Shown one piece after another: positions 24,989-36,100 of a stretch of 64,000 nt of DNA. The notes beneath the pieces are model-generated. The model was not told where the DNA came from. It was given only the letters and a program-made list of their open reading frames with translations, and ran no database searches. The stretch is from positions 211,001-275,000 of the forward strand of contig JACEVL010000515.1 in the NCBI GenBank assembly GCA_020284085.1, written 5' to 3'. A program made the translations under genes and the position numbers. The stretch comes from Aporrectodea caliginosa (taxonomy: Eukaryota > Annelida > Clitellata > Crassiclitellata > Lumbricidae). Positions within the stretch are counted from its first letter, which is position 1; each line of letters starts with the position of its first letter.

Positions 24989-25631
24989 TATAATACACTG
25001 AATTAGTAATGTAACGTGGCATGGAACCAAAATGTAGAATGCTCATTTACATTCAATAGTAATGACAGATGACAGCAATGAATATAATTATAAATAAATT
25101 ATGAACGGTGACTGAGCCTTCCACTGAACATAATTATATAGACCTACTGTTAGCCTTTGCATCTGTCAGCATACTTTTAAACCTACCTTACGTTGCAATT
25201 GTTTAGATATCAATAAGATGGCCATTGTGCAACACTTTTAAGAGAGTCTTAAAGGTGCCAAACAAATTAATTGGCTCCATACATTTTTAGCCAGTTGACA
25301 ATGCTTACTGTCAGCAGAGAACGTTCAGGGTGAGGCAACTATACATGTAAAGTGTATACACATTCATTAGTAGCATTCATTCAACAGTAGTCCTAAGTAG
25401 GCCTAACACTGTGCTGTGATTGGATACCATTTCAATGCAGCTCATACTTAGCTACCCAACAATAATTCCAACATGTACATTTGTTACAAGACTGATTTAT
25501 CAGTTTCACGTGATGTATTGTAATTTTAATCACAGATTCTGAGTTTAAACTGCAAGGCTGTGGTTAGCGATTTTAAAATGGGGTTGGGTGGTTCGAGCAC
25601 ATATGATCATGGGGTTATCACCTAGTATAAA

Positions 25632-25918
25632 GCGGTGGGGCGCGGTGGTGTAGGGGTATGTTCGGTGCATTGCAACCGGAGGGTTGCGGGTTCGAATCCA
25701 CCTCAAGGGGGTATATTTGGTGCCTTGCAGCCGGAGGGTTGCGGGTTCAAATCTACCTCAAGCCGCCGCGTAGGGACCCTGGGCAAGTCCTTCACTCGCA
25801 ATTGCTCATGCGCTTCGGCGTGAAACTCCGATTCAGTGTCCGCGCTGTAGTCGGGAGCGCCTCTGAGTAGAAATCTTGAAGGGGCGCTATATAAATATCT
25901 GAAATGAATGAATGAAAA
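25632..25918 (+). mobile_element. tRNA-derived SINE with tandemly duplicated head
   Basis: A tRNA-like head (A-box-like GGTGTAGGGGTA; B box GGTTCGAATCC) is followed by a second copy of its 3' half (B box GGTTCAAATCT, about 53 bp later). Then come a core GGGCAAGTCCTTCACTCGC, the 3' end GAAGGGGCGCTATATAAAT and an AATGA tail. The core recurs at 57130. Confidence 0.85.
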
Positions 25919-25940
25919 AGAGCAATTAGGCAAGGGTATT

Positions 25941-26273
25941 CAGTGGCGTAACTAGGGATTCGTGCGCCCGGGGGCAAGAATTTCCTGAAATTTTTTTCTA
26001 ACTTCCGCCAAAATTAAATTTCTGATGACTTTTTTTTTTTTTTTTTTGCTTTTTCCTCTGTTTCTCAGTTTTTCAACAAGAAACTTGCCAAATATCATTT
26101 TGCACCCCCCTTTCCCGTGCGCCCCCAGACTCACGTACAAAAAGTTCCTTTTTACTATTTTTCTATTTTTACCTGATTTCTTTAACAAAAACACATTTTC
26201 AGACCTAATTTTGCGCCCCCCCGTCCTGCGCCCGGGGGCGGCCGCCCCCCCTGCCCCCCTCGTTACGCCACTG
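25941..26273. mobile_element. CAGTGGCGTA-family hAT MITE, perfect 8-bp TSD
   Basis: 333 bp. Ends CAGTGGCGTAAC / GTTACGCCACTG are perfect inverted repeats and are followed by C-rich/G-rich stretches. AGGGTATT is duplicated at 25933-25940 and 26274-26281. Non-coding; includes a 19-bp T tract. Confidence 0.9.
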
Positions 26274-26281
26274 AGGGTATT

Positions 26282-28194
26282 CAGAGGCCACTCTGGAAAT
26301 GCCTCTAACACTCAGACGGAAGTGCCATGGCGGACACAGTCCCCTTGACCTGACTGTTTCATTGGGTATGATGTTATAGGCATCAGCTGTGACATTTGAA
26401 TTTAATATGATATTAAGATTTTAAAAGGTCAACAGAATTAAAATTATCAGGGCCAATAATGAGTGAAGAGAAATAGCAATTCCTCATCCTCTGCATCATT
26501 AAAAAATGTGTGCCAGAATTTTGAATTAAATGTCAACATAGTCCATAAATCTTTTGACAAAATGTAAAAGCCAACAGTTTATAAAAATAAAGTCTGCATC
26601 ATTTATATTATAAACACTGATGAACACATTTTAATTGGATTGTGATGTGATCAGTTTTTGAACCATACTGTAAACTATATAGCCTACAAACTGAGCAAGA
26701 AGAGCTCTATAAACTGAGGAGGTAAAGTCATGCATGTCCTCAGCAATACATCCCTTGAGTACTCATGGTTTTATCCTCCCTTCTTCTTCTTCAACTCTTC
26801 AGTCTGATATTTTAGGGGTGCCATCTAAAACAACCTTGTTGGCTACTAGCCTAATACATGTCATGTAACACTATCTAATGTAATATGGTCACTTCTACAG
26901 CACAATGCACAATCAAATAGGAATCTGTTGGAGAAGGCAATTAAAAATTCAATGGATTTGGGAAAATAATATTGCTAATGATAATACAAAACATACTGGT
27001 ACTGGTAGTAAAGCTAAAAGCGCACTGGTATTAAAACTGGTACTGGTAATAAAACTAATACAACTATATTAGGCATACTAATAATAGGCCTAGGCCTACT
27101 AGTAGAAGTTCTGGAAATAATGGGATTAATCAAGGCATAGTTTAAGAGATTTATACCAGCTGAAACAATAGGCCTATACAACCATTTCTTCAGCAACAAT
27201 ACAACCATTTCTTTTCGGTTACACGAACCAGCTAAAAAAATTCCCAACTGTGAATCACATCACACACACTACGTGTAAAACGTATTAATTCAAATGATCA
27301 ATCACAAAGGAAGTCAACTAAACCTGGACTTAGCTGCACATCCATCAAGATCCTTTTGTTTGATATTAATGGTTAACACCGCTTAGCAGGAATCGTCTAA
27401 ATAATAATCGAGTTCAAAGGAGGTCAAATGGTTAAATATGAATAATATAATGGAAATGAAACACTCACTTCATTAGGCACCCCACAGAACGGGTAGGCCT
27501 ATTACCTGCGATCCGGGGGCTCATTATTTAACGTCATAAAGGAGACCGACGTCGGGGGTCGGCAAGATTAATTGAATGCAGTTTTAATAACAGTCTTATC
27601 GGACGCCATAATACCGCCACGCTTTATACCTTCACGGATCAATGATCGTGGCCTGACTGGCATCGAATCAATTCGACTTACCACACTGATCGATAATCTA
27701 TTGTCGCTGTACCAATATCTCACTGCATGGTCTGTTACAACGCTTCATCGCAGGCTACCTAACAATCTTATTTAGGAAATCACAGATCAAATAGACAGTT
27801 CGAACTCTAATAATAAAAATATAGGCCTAATCCAATACTCTAGCACGTTGTTCCGTGAGTTATGCTTGAGCCTAGCGTGCACTGTACACTGTACAGCACG
27901 TCACACATGAGACGTTGTTACTGACGAACCTGGGTGGCTTATTGCGCCATTGCACTTATTAGGGTCTATCGTTTCAAAGCAAAGTGCAGCATTATTGCTT
28001 TTTTGTGGCTCACACGACATGTTAGTATAGTGGCTCAACGCTGGCTGCTAGCCGCTAGCGTTCCAAGTTCTAACCTAGCAGACGACAACATGTCGACAAA
28101 GGCTTTCCGGCAGGATAATTTAAACAAGCTAACTTAATTCCATTTAGTTACCATTAGCCTATGTGTGTGATTTGCAGTTATCCTGCGCTGTACA
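26282..28194. other. No gene seen
   Basis: AT-rich spacer containing several TAGGCCTA octamers. No coding motif recognised. Confidence 0.5.
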
Positions 28195-28340
28195 ATTAAT
28201 ATAACCATAACCAAAATTTTATTGAACCCTTCTGACAGACAAGCACATACAAATAAACATTGAAACAAAGACTTAGGGAGCAACAGGGAAGACAGAAATC
28301 CAAAGGGACCTAGGTCCCGCTAAATGGGGTCACCCTTTAT
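28195..28340 (-). mobile_element. Retroelement 3' end with (GGTTAT)n tail, inverted copy
   Basis: The reverse complement matches 3636-3770 in GCGGGACC.TGGTCCC, in CAATAAA and in the TTGGTTATGGTTAT tail. Confidence 0.6.
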
Positions 28341-28422
28341 TACAGTGCTAGTAGAGCGGTTGGCAGGACACAATTTCAAAAGGCATTCTTTAAGACTTAG
28401 GCCTAACTAGTTACTAGACAAA

Positions 28423-28542
28423 CCAAAGATTTTAGAGTCGTAGACTAGAGTCGTAGTCTACGACTACGACTCTATTACCTCTTCTATTACCTCGTTGCTA
28501 CGACTAGACTAGAGTCGTAGTCTACGACTCTAACATCTTTGG
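28423..28542. repeat. Fold-back repeat with nested TAGAGTCGTAG palindromes
   Basis: Arms of 25 nt with one mismatch start CCAAAGAT and continue to TAGAGTCGTAGACTA, inverted at the right end. The interior contains further self-complementary copies of GAGTCGTAGTCTACGACT. A 36-bp relative (20387-20422) shares CCAAAGA and TAGAGTC, so this may be a small mobile fold-back family. Confidence 0.7.
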
Positions 28543-29730
28543 ACAAACTGTGCTCACAAGTTAATCAGACGACTGATTTATCAAATAGTTTCGCAATTTG
28601 TGTTTGAAGAGGTAGATATTAGGTGAACTAGCCTACGTATTTCAATAGGTATAGGCCTACCTGAGGTATAGGCCTACTCTCAGGTAGGCGTTTAATTCGT
28701 AAATACAAATAATTAAACACGATTTGCACGAATCATGAGCAGCGGCGATATAGGGTTAAGTGGTTAACTGGTCAGTGTAGTGGTAAGTTTCCGTTCACAG
28801 AGTTAGGCCTACATCCTTATTTCAGCAAACTATTGTTCGTAGCCTATATTAGGCCTATAGGCTAGGCTATATTTGCATCAGTGTGCATCAATTATAAAAG
28901 TCGTAGCTTAGTCTAATTAGCACACAATTCAAACAATTTACAACTGAAAGCTATCGTTATACAAGAAAATAAGCAAGAAGTCAAATTCGATCTCCCTATT
29001 ATTGTCTGCTTTGACTTACAACCCATTATCGCCCATCGCGTCTGGTTTCGGATTTCTTCATGCATTCAAACAAAAGAGAGCTCAAATGGAATGATACTTG
29101 CTATGCCCATTAATTGCAGTCCTTATTGTTGCTTCGTGCATAATGTATGAATGTTTGTTGACAGTGTATAAAGCAAACAGAAAGGCCAAGTAGCAGAAAC
29201 CCATATAGCAGTGGATAAGGAGTATTGCAGCTTCCTGTATCGTGTCGCACATAAAACGTTGTCACCGACTCAGCTTTTCGTAATCGATATGCCCGCGAGG
29301 TTATGCTGAAACCACGGCCTACAGAGCGTGCTCAAGATCAGAGAGCAGTCTTTGAACACTCAAGTGTATGAACATGAGTCGGTAATTATAACTTGTCGAT
29401 AGTAGTACATCATAGTACTCAATACCAATTCGATCAAGACGATTCTCTGCTAAAGCAATGGATACATTTTTGTTGCTCCCACATTGTAGTATAATATTCT
29501 CTAGTATAATAGTAATTAGTAGTGTGATATTGTAGTATTTCTCAGTTGATTGATACTTGGCCGTAATGTCATGCAACATTCTGCTCAAAATTCTGTGTAG
29601 GGCCTAATGGTAGGCCTATTTTCCGAACTGACATTACCTTACAGTATCTGTCTTCTAGATGTTTCTCCCACTCTGCTCCCTCCCTCTTAATATTTTGTCA
29701 TCTTTCTGTCTGTCTCTCATCATCCTCTAT

Positions 29731-29815
29731 CTATCTACCTCTCCAATCCATCTATCTACCTCTCCATCTATCTACCTCTCCATCTATCTACCTCTCCATC
29801 TATCTACCTCCCTAA
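29731..29815 (+). repeat. Minisatellite CTATCTACCTCTCCAT x5
   Basis: 16-bp unit, the inner copies identical. Confidence 0.9.
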
Positions 29816-30076
29816 GACTCCCTATCTGTGCTTATCAGTCTGAATATTAAACAGCACTTTTTAAGTACTTATCTGTACCATGTTTGCTTTTGGTGACATT
29901 TAGTTTGATATATCACTCACCAGGTTTTACATTCTCTTTACTAACCACATCCTGATCCATCCACTATGAGTTTATGACACCTTCCAATTTGTCTTATCCT
30001 AAATGCAACCCACAGTAACAATGTCAATCTCCCTGTCTCCTTATCTCTCTGGTCTTCGGACAAGCGTATTTTAAAT

Positions 30077-31367
30077 TAGTGATGTGAGGCGGAAAAATTG
30101 TCCGGAAAATTTCATATTTTTCCGGAAAATTTCGGAAAATTTCCGGTGTATTTTTCCGGAAAATTTTCCGATATTTTTCCATCAATATAATGTTACTAAA
30201 TAACAATTTAAATGCATAACAATGTTTAAACATCACTCACTCTATACTGTCTTATGTAGTTATAACTGATATATAGAAGACTCAGTAGAAATATTCATTA
30301 TTGCATACTGCACTTTTGTGCACAAAAACTCAAGCATATCAATACCCTTAAAGATGATTAAGCTATACAGTTCGTCATTACCGTATGTCCCATATTATAG
30401 GCTCCAAATAGATTATCTAACCCATTACCCATAATATTATTAGTTAGTGCTTACTGCTCAGTGTGTTCACAAGGCTCAACAATGACAATACATTAAGAAT
30501 TGGAATTAAACTGCACTGTTAATTTAGAGAAAATATTTTTTCTGATTTAGTCTCCTTAATATTTTTCAGTTATAAATGAAAATATGAGACAAAAACAGCA
30601 ATTGATGCAGTAGTACGACACACACAATTTTATACTGCAACATATTAATTCTTATGAGCCCTATTATACTATTATTTTATGTCTTGAAATATAATGTTAT
30701 TGGCATTGCCATTGCAGTCTGACACTAATCTATTTTCAAATCTGCTTTTCTTGGTAAGTAGCAAACAAGATAAGATAAGAATATTCTTTAATTGACCAAT
30801 TGCTATCCGCATTTTGGTGTACAGACATGGTAATAAACATACATTAATACTTAAGAAGATCAAGACAGTCAAATATTCTAAATTACACATATTATTCTAA
30901 ATCCGAGATCCCATATACATCATCCTAATGATGAAATTTTCTCTCTCAAAAGAATCTGTTTTAGTTTAATTGTTCGTCTATGAGCTGTTGCCTTCATTTA
31001 GCGGTGTATGGACTAAGGGCAGAGCTGACTAATAACTGAGCAGCTGACAAAATGTCAAATTGCCAGACAGCATATACTGATAGTTTATAACACTAACAAC
31101 GTAAGTGTATCAAACTAGGCTACTGTAGCCTGAACTGCTAATGAACAGTCTTTAATGTTTATTTTAATTTTTTAAGGTGAATGTTGCCCACATTTACAGA
31201 AATACTGTAAATAAAGGAACTTTTAAAAAATGAAATTTTCTAGTGTCGTCTCATGCTGAAAATCTGACATCATGAGCTAAATGTATTTTTCCGGTTCTGC
31301 GGAAAATTTCCGGAAAATTTCCGGAAAATTTTCCGCAAAATACTTTTCCGGAAAAGCTACATCACTA
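30077..31367. mobile_element. Non-autonomous hAT element, 1.3 kb, perfect 8-bp TSD
   Basis: Ends TAGTGATGT / ACATCACTA, each followed inward by clusters of CCGGAAAATTT. TTTTAAAT is duplicated at 30069-30076 and 31368-31375. The interior has no transposase-like frame and holds a nested retroelement 3' end near 30770-30900 that resembles 13265-13330. The 8-bp TSD and the end motif define hAT. Confidence 0.88.
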
Positions 31368-31375
31368 TTTTAAAT

Positions 31376-32229
31376 TGATTGATCATGTTCTTCACTTGGC
31401 ATTTTTGAATGTCATGAAAAAACTGTGCTAGTCCTGCTCTCAGTCAGCGAGCGAAAAATTAACTATACAGCTTCAGAGTTACTGGAACTGACATTCAGAC
31501 AGAAAGTATTCAGTGTTTAATCGAATTCTAAATGCTGCCATATCTGCATCCAAGGAGAAAGCAGATATTCAATTAACACTTTAATGACGAGATTATACCA
31601 ATAGCGACTGGGAAACCAATGCAGCTCGTCATGAAAGTGTTAAAGAGCCAAAAATTTCTTTAAGAGAAATCAGTACCGACATAAAGGACTCGGTAATTAA
31701 AAGTCATTGACACACTTCATTACACCTGGGTTTTGCAGTGACATGATACCAGACTTGATTGATTGAACTATTGCATTCAGTACATTCATTTAATCTGGAA
31801 CACCAGGTGATTTTCACATGCACACATGGAACAAGGAATTGTTTCCTGTTTCACTTCATACACGGTCTTTGACAGGTAGGACACCTTGGTGATTGGATTC
31901 TTCTTCACAAAGGAAATCCCAAAAAATACTGTAGGCCTATGTTTTCAATTAAGGAAAATTACTTTTCACCACACCACATTGTTTCCGTAATAATGACAGA
32001 TGTTGTTGTTTGGTGCTATCAAGTGATCATGCACAAGACAATCAAATTCTCAGAGCTGTTGTCTTATGCCCAAAAATAGAAAATTCATTCATATACGGAT
32101 TCTGGCATTTCTGCTGTTTTTTACTAGCCATGCAAGCCTGAACAATGTGGAGGACAGAAGCAAGTCGGTATAGTTGGTTACCATTTTGCATGCAAATTGT
32201 AGTCAACATAGCCATCAGTGAGTAGCCAA
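31376..32229. other. No gene seen
   Basis: AT-rich spacer downstream of the galectin-like gene. Nothing recognised. Confidence 0.5.
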
Positions 32230-32425
32230 CCCACGTGGTGTAGTCGTATAGTCTAAATTTGAGCAGATCTAATGCAGAACCCTATGGTGCATGATATGTA
32301 GTTCAAGATTGGTGTGTGAATTTGATATGAACTGAATCAGTAGGTGAGTTTAGGCAAGATGCTTACAAGTTACAATTGACAGCAGGATCAGAAATACTAA
32401 ACCAGTGTTCAATGTGATGGAGCAT
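32230..32425 (+). mobile_element. Possible decayed SINE
   Basis: GTGGTGTAGTCGTATAGTC and AGTTCAAGATT are at about tRNA A/B-box spacing, and TAGGCAAGATGCTTACAAG later resembles the GGGCAAGTCC core of the 25632 SINE. Weak. Confidence 0.3.
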
Positions 32426-32858
32426 ACAGAAGTATGCAGTGACCAACAGTAACAACCCTGGCAAACAGGTCAAAAAGTGTGAGGTCAGCTACTTACCCTT
32501 TGACCCTGAAGCTGATGGTGTAATTAAGAAGGGCAAGTAGATTGTTGCATTGAAATGGTACTTATAAAAATTAACAACGATCATCTGTACACATAATTAA
32601 TGCAAGCAGTTTAATCCAGTACTTCCCAGGAAAATGCTGTTTATAGATTGGAATGAATAACCGAGAAAGTGCTTTTCATGGTACTTACAGTAGCTTAGAC
32701 TGTTAACAGTGAAGTGAAGCTATGCTCTAATTAACATCTTTATTCACAAACTGTTTATTTCAATGGTAATCACAGTGTAAATTTATTTTAATTAATTATT
32801 TATATATGCAGGTATTCAACCTACTAGATATATATACCATACTTATACGAGCTGGTAT

Positions 32859-32903
32859 TTTATTCCATTGGAACAATATCTTAAACACATGTGCATATTT
32901 ATT
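32859..32903 (-). promoter_or_regulatory. Possible polyadenylation signals of the galectin-like gene
   Basis: On the minus strand AATAAA occurs at 32898-32903 and again at 32859-32864, the first such hexamers after the stop at 33073. Position fits a short 3' UTR. The hexamer is common in AT-rich DNA, so this is tentative. Confidence 0.4.
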
Positions 32904-33072
32904 TAAGTATATTTTATGTTGTCAATATGTAGCTCAGCTCCATGGTCTGTTAAACTGCCCCACAATATTCATCCAAAAAAGCCAAAGCCACAAAGTTACA
33001 CCTAATTACATGAAATATTATTTTGCTTAAACTTCTAACAATTTATGTCACTGTCTGAAACCTCTGACACGC

Positions 33073-33189
33073 TTAGTTTACTGCTATGTTAACTGTTGTC
33101 ACCATGCCGAAAATCTTCACAGAAGTTATATCTGACAGATTATTCATCGATACCTGGAAATCAAACAGGTGTGTTTCATTGCCAAAAAC
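33073..33189 (-). CDS. Galectin-like gene, exon 7 (CRD2 end and stop)
   Basis: 117 nt including TAA. Acceptor TTCTTTGCAG, phase 0. It reads VFGNETHLFDFQVSMN, then DITSVKIFGMVTTVNIAVN and stop. This fits the closing galectin strands (V-x-x-N-x-x-x-x-x-F, then x-V-x-I-x-G-x-V). The protein ends five residues after the last expected strand, as is usual for galectins. Confidence 0.8.
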   Translation of the reverse strand, partial: VFGNETHLFDFQVSMNNLSDITSVKIFGMVTTVNIAVN

Positions 33190-36100
33190 CTGCAAAGAAC
33201 AACATTCAACTTGTTGGACAAAATGAGGTTTACACAAACTTGTTAGGCCTAATATCGATCAATTGTAATCAACTAACTTTCATGGTGGCAGTATTTAATG
33301 CCAAAAAGCATCATCACATAAAATCTACCCATGATAGATTGCGTGTACAGGACAATCACAAAAATGCACATGACAATTTTTTATTACAAGATGTCCTACA
33401 ATTGGTTGGAATGCACTACAGATGTACGACATCCAATTCTTCAGGGGCCAGAAATGCCAAGTCAAGATAACCAGCTATCAAAGGAGGCACTGGCACTACT
33501 TCAAAATAATCCAAAAAGTGAAAACAAATTGAAAATGATCATAAAAATGTTTCTGCTTAAAACCAACATTGTTCAGTTACCATCAAAACTAGACATAAAC
33601 ATTGGCATGAAATTTTTATTTAAGGATGAAACCGAGTGCACTCTCCAACTCCTGTAACCTTCAGCATCCCCTCAAGCCAAAGAAAACTGTGAAACAGCTG
33701 TTGACCTATAATACAGCCTGGGTTACCTAGTAGCAAGTGTAACTGTTTTCTCAGTGTTTTTGCATGAAACAGTCATACTAATAATGTGCTTTGAATTGCA
33801 TAAACACAGAAAACGATAACATATTAAATCACAGAATATTTCAAAGAAGCTGTTTACTCACACGAAACGAATTGTAGCAGCAAACAATAGCAACATGAAA
33901 GGGTTTGCCGGCTTGGAATGGGAAATGAGAGAGGCTGTTTTCAACTTGACTCCACAGGTTGTACATTTTCCTGCTCCTTGAAACCATTCGTTCAGGAAAG
34001 CTTACAACCATATTCAGGAAGACATTTGCATTTTCTGCTTCTCCATTCGACATACATACAGAAAACCTAGAAGTGTACACGTACAGAAGTTTCAATTAGG
34101 GTTGGTAAAATCGGTTTTTTTGGCAATCCGAATTTCGGTTTTAGAAATCCGATTTTAAACCGAATTTCGTTTTTTATTGGCCTTCATAGAAAATTTAATA
34201 TATTATATAACGCAAGTTATTTTATATATTCGGTACCGTAACGTACGTTAATAAACACCTTATCTGCCGGCTATATTCGATGAAAACAATTGTAAACACT
34301 AAAGAAATGCATAAATTAATTCTTTCAGGCATTTCTTGAAATTTTCACTACGAAAATGATTTTTTTTTAAATTCGAATTTCGTTTTGTCAATAATAAAAA
34401 CCGAATTTCGTTTTCAAAACCGAAATTCGGATTTCCGAATTTCGTTTAACATCCCTAGTTTCAATTCAGTCATTTCCTTAGTTCAAATTATATTATTGCC
34501 TACCCACCATAGCCTGACTTCTTGACTGCAGCACATATAGATAATTCAAAGATTCTCCAACAGATTATCATCATCATTATCATCGTTATTATTAGTTAGC
34601 AACTTCTGTAGAGCCAGTCTATAAATGTGCGAGGCATCAATAAAATACATTCCACATGAATTCCAAGATAAATGCACAAGTGGACAAAAATAACTTGACA
34701 GGCAGAAAATGAAACTTGCCCAGAAGGATTCTGTAGGAAATCTCCATAGATGTTGATAACCTGATCTAGCTTCAGACCTCCAGGAAGATACTTCATGTTC
34801 GAATGGGTCCACTACAAAACATAACACAACATAACACATAATAAACCTCATGAAATATAGCAAATCTAAAGAAAATTACATCAGATGTGTGCGTGTGCAT
34901 TTGTGTGTAAATTAATAAGAACTATAAGTGATGTCGGGCGAGAAAAGAGACCACTTGTCGGGAATGGACTTATTAACAGCTTCCATAAGCTTATACCATC
35001 GGAAAATCAGGGTAAAAATTTCAGAACGCTTGGCCTAAAATTTACGCACTTTAAAGAAAATATAAAATATCGCTTTCCCCCAGCGAACTCTCCAGCTACC
35101 GACCGATCTCCAACCTCTCATTCCTGTCTAAGCTGCTCGAGCACGTCGTTAGCGTCCAGCTAACCGAGTACCTGTCATCGGCCGGTCTTCTGCCGGTCCA
35201 TCAGTCGGCCTACCGGAAGTACCACTCGACCGAGACCGCTCTCCTAAAGGTGGTAACTGACCTCACGGAGGCGATCGAGACAGGCAACTACGCTCTGCTT
35301 GACCTCTCGGCCGCCTTCGACACGGTAGATCACGATGTTCTGGTGGAGCGCTTGTCGGGGACATACGGGATCCGCTCGTCAGCGCTGGACTGGCTTCGCT
35401 CCTATCTCTGTGATCGCCGACAGACGGTCCTCTCCGACGGGGTCCTCTCAACCGTCCGCTCTCTCTCCTGCGGCGTCCCTCAGGGCTCCGTACTTGGGCC
35501 GCTGCTGTTCCTGCTCTACACCGCCGACGTGGGTGAGCTTGCTGCTAGTCTCGGCCTGTCATCACATTTCTATGCCGACGACTCTCAGCTCTACACGTGG
35601 GGACCTCCATCGACAGTCGAGCAGCAGCGGCGACGAATGGAGCTTGGCATTGAGCGGATCGCTGAATGGATGCGGTGCAACAGATTGCGACTCAACCCCG
35701 AGAAGACGGACTTTCTGTGGTGCGCGACTAGCAGACGGTGTCTTCATCTCGACACCGACGCGCTGAATGTCTGTGGGGCCCCGATACGGCCCTCGACCTC
35801 TGTGCGTGATCTCGGCGTCCTGCTGGAGTCTGATCTGTCCATGAGGCGCCATGTTGCGTGGACCGTCGGCTCTTGCTTTCGCCAGCTCCGTCTCATCAGG
35901 AGCTGCATCAAGTCCTTACCTTTCGAGGCTGCGAGAGCGGCCGTCGCCGCCTTTGTCGCTTCCAAGGTGGACCGCTGTAACAGCCTGCTGGCCGGCGCGC
36001 CTGCGTGTCTCTTGGACGGACTCCAGTCGGTTCTCAATGCCGCGGCGAGGCTTATCTGCAATAGGATAAAGTACGACCACATCACGCCGCTCCCTCCGCG

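Noticed and set aside
33096..33657. Plus-strand open frames overlapping the galectin 3' end
   Set aside because: They are antisense to exon 7 and intron 6 and show no recognisable motif.
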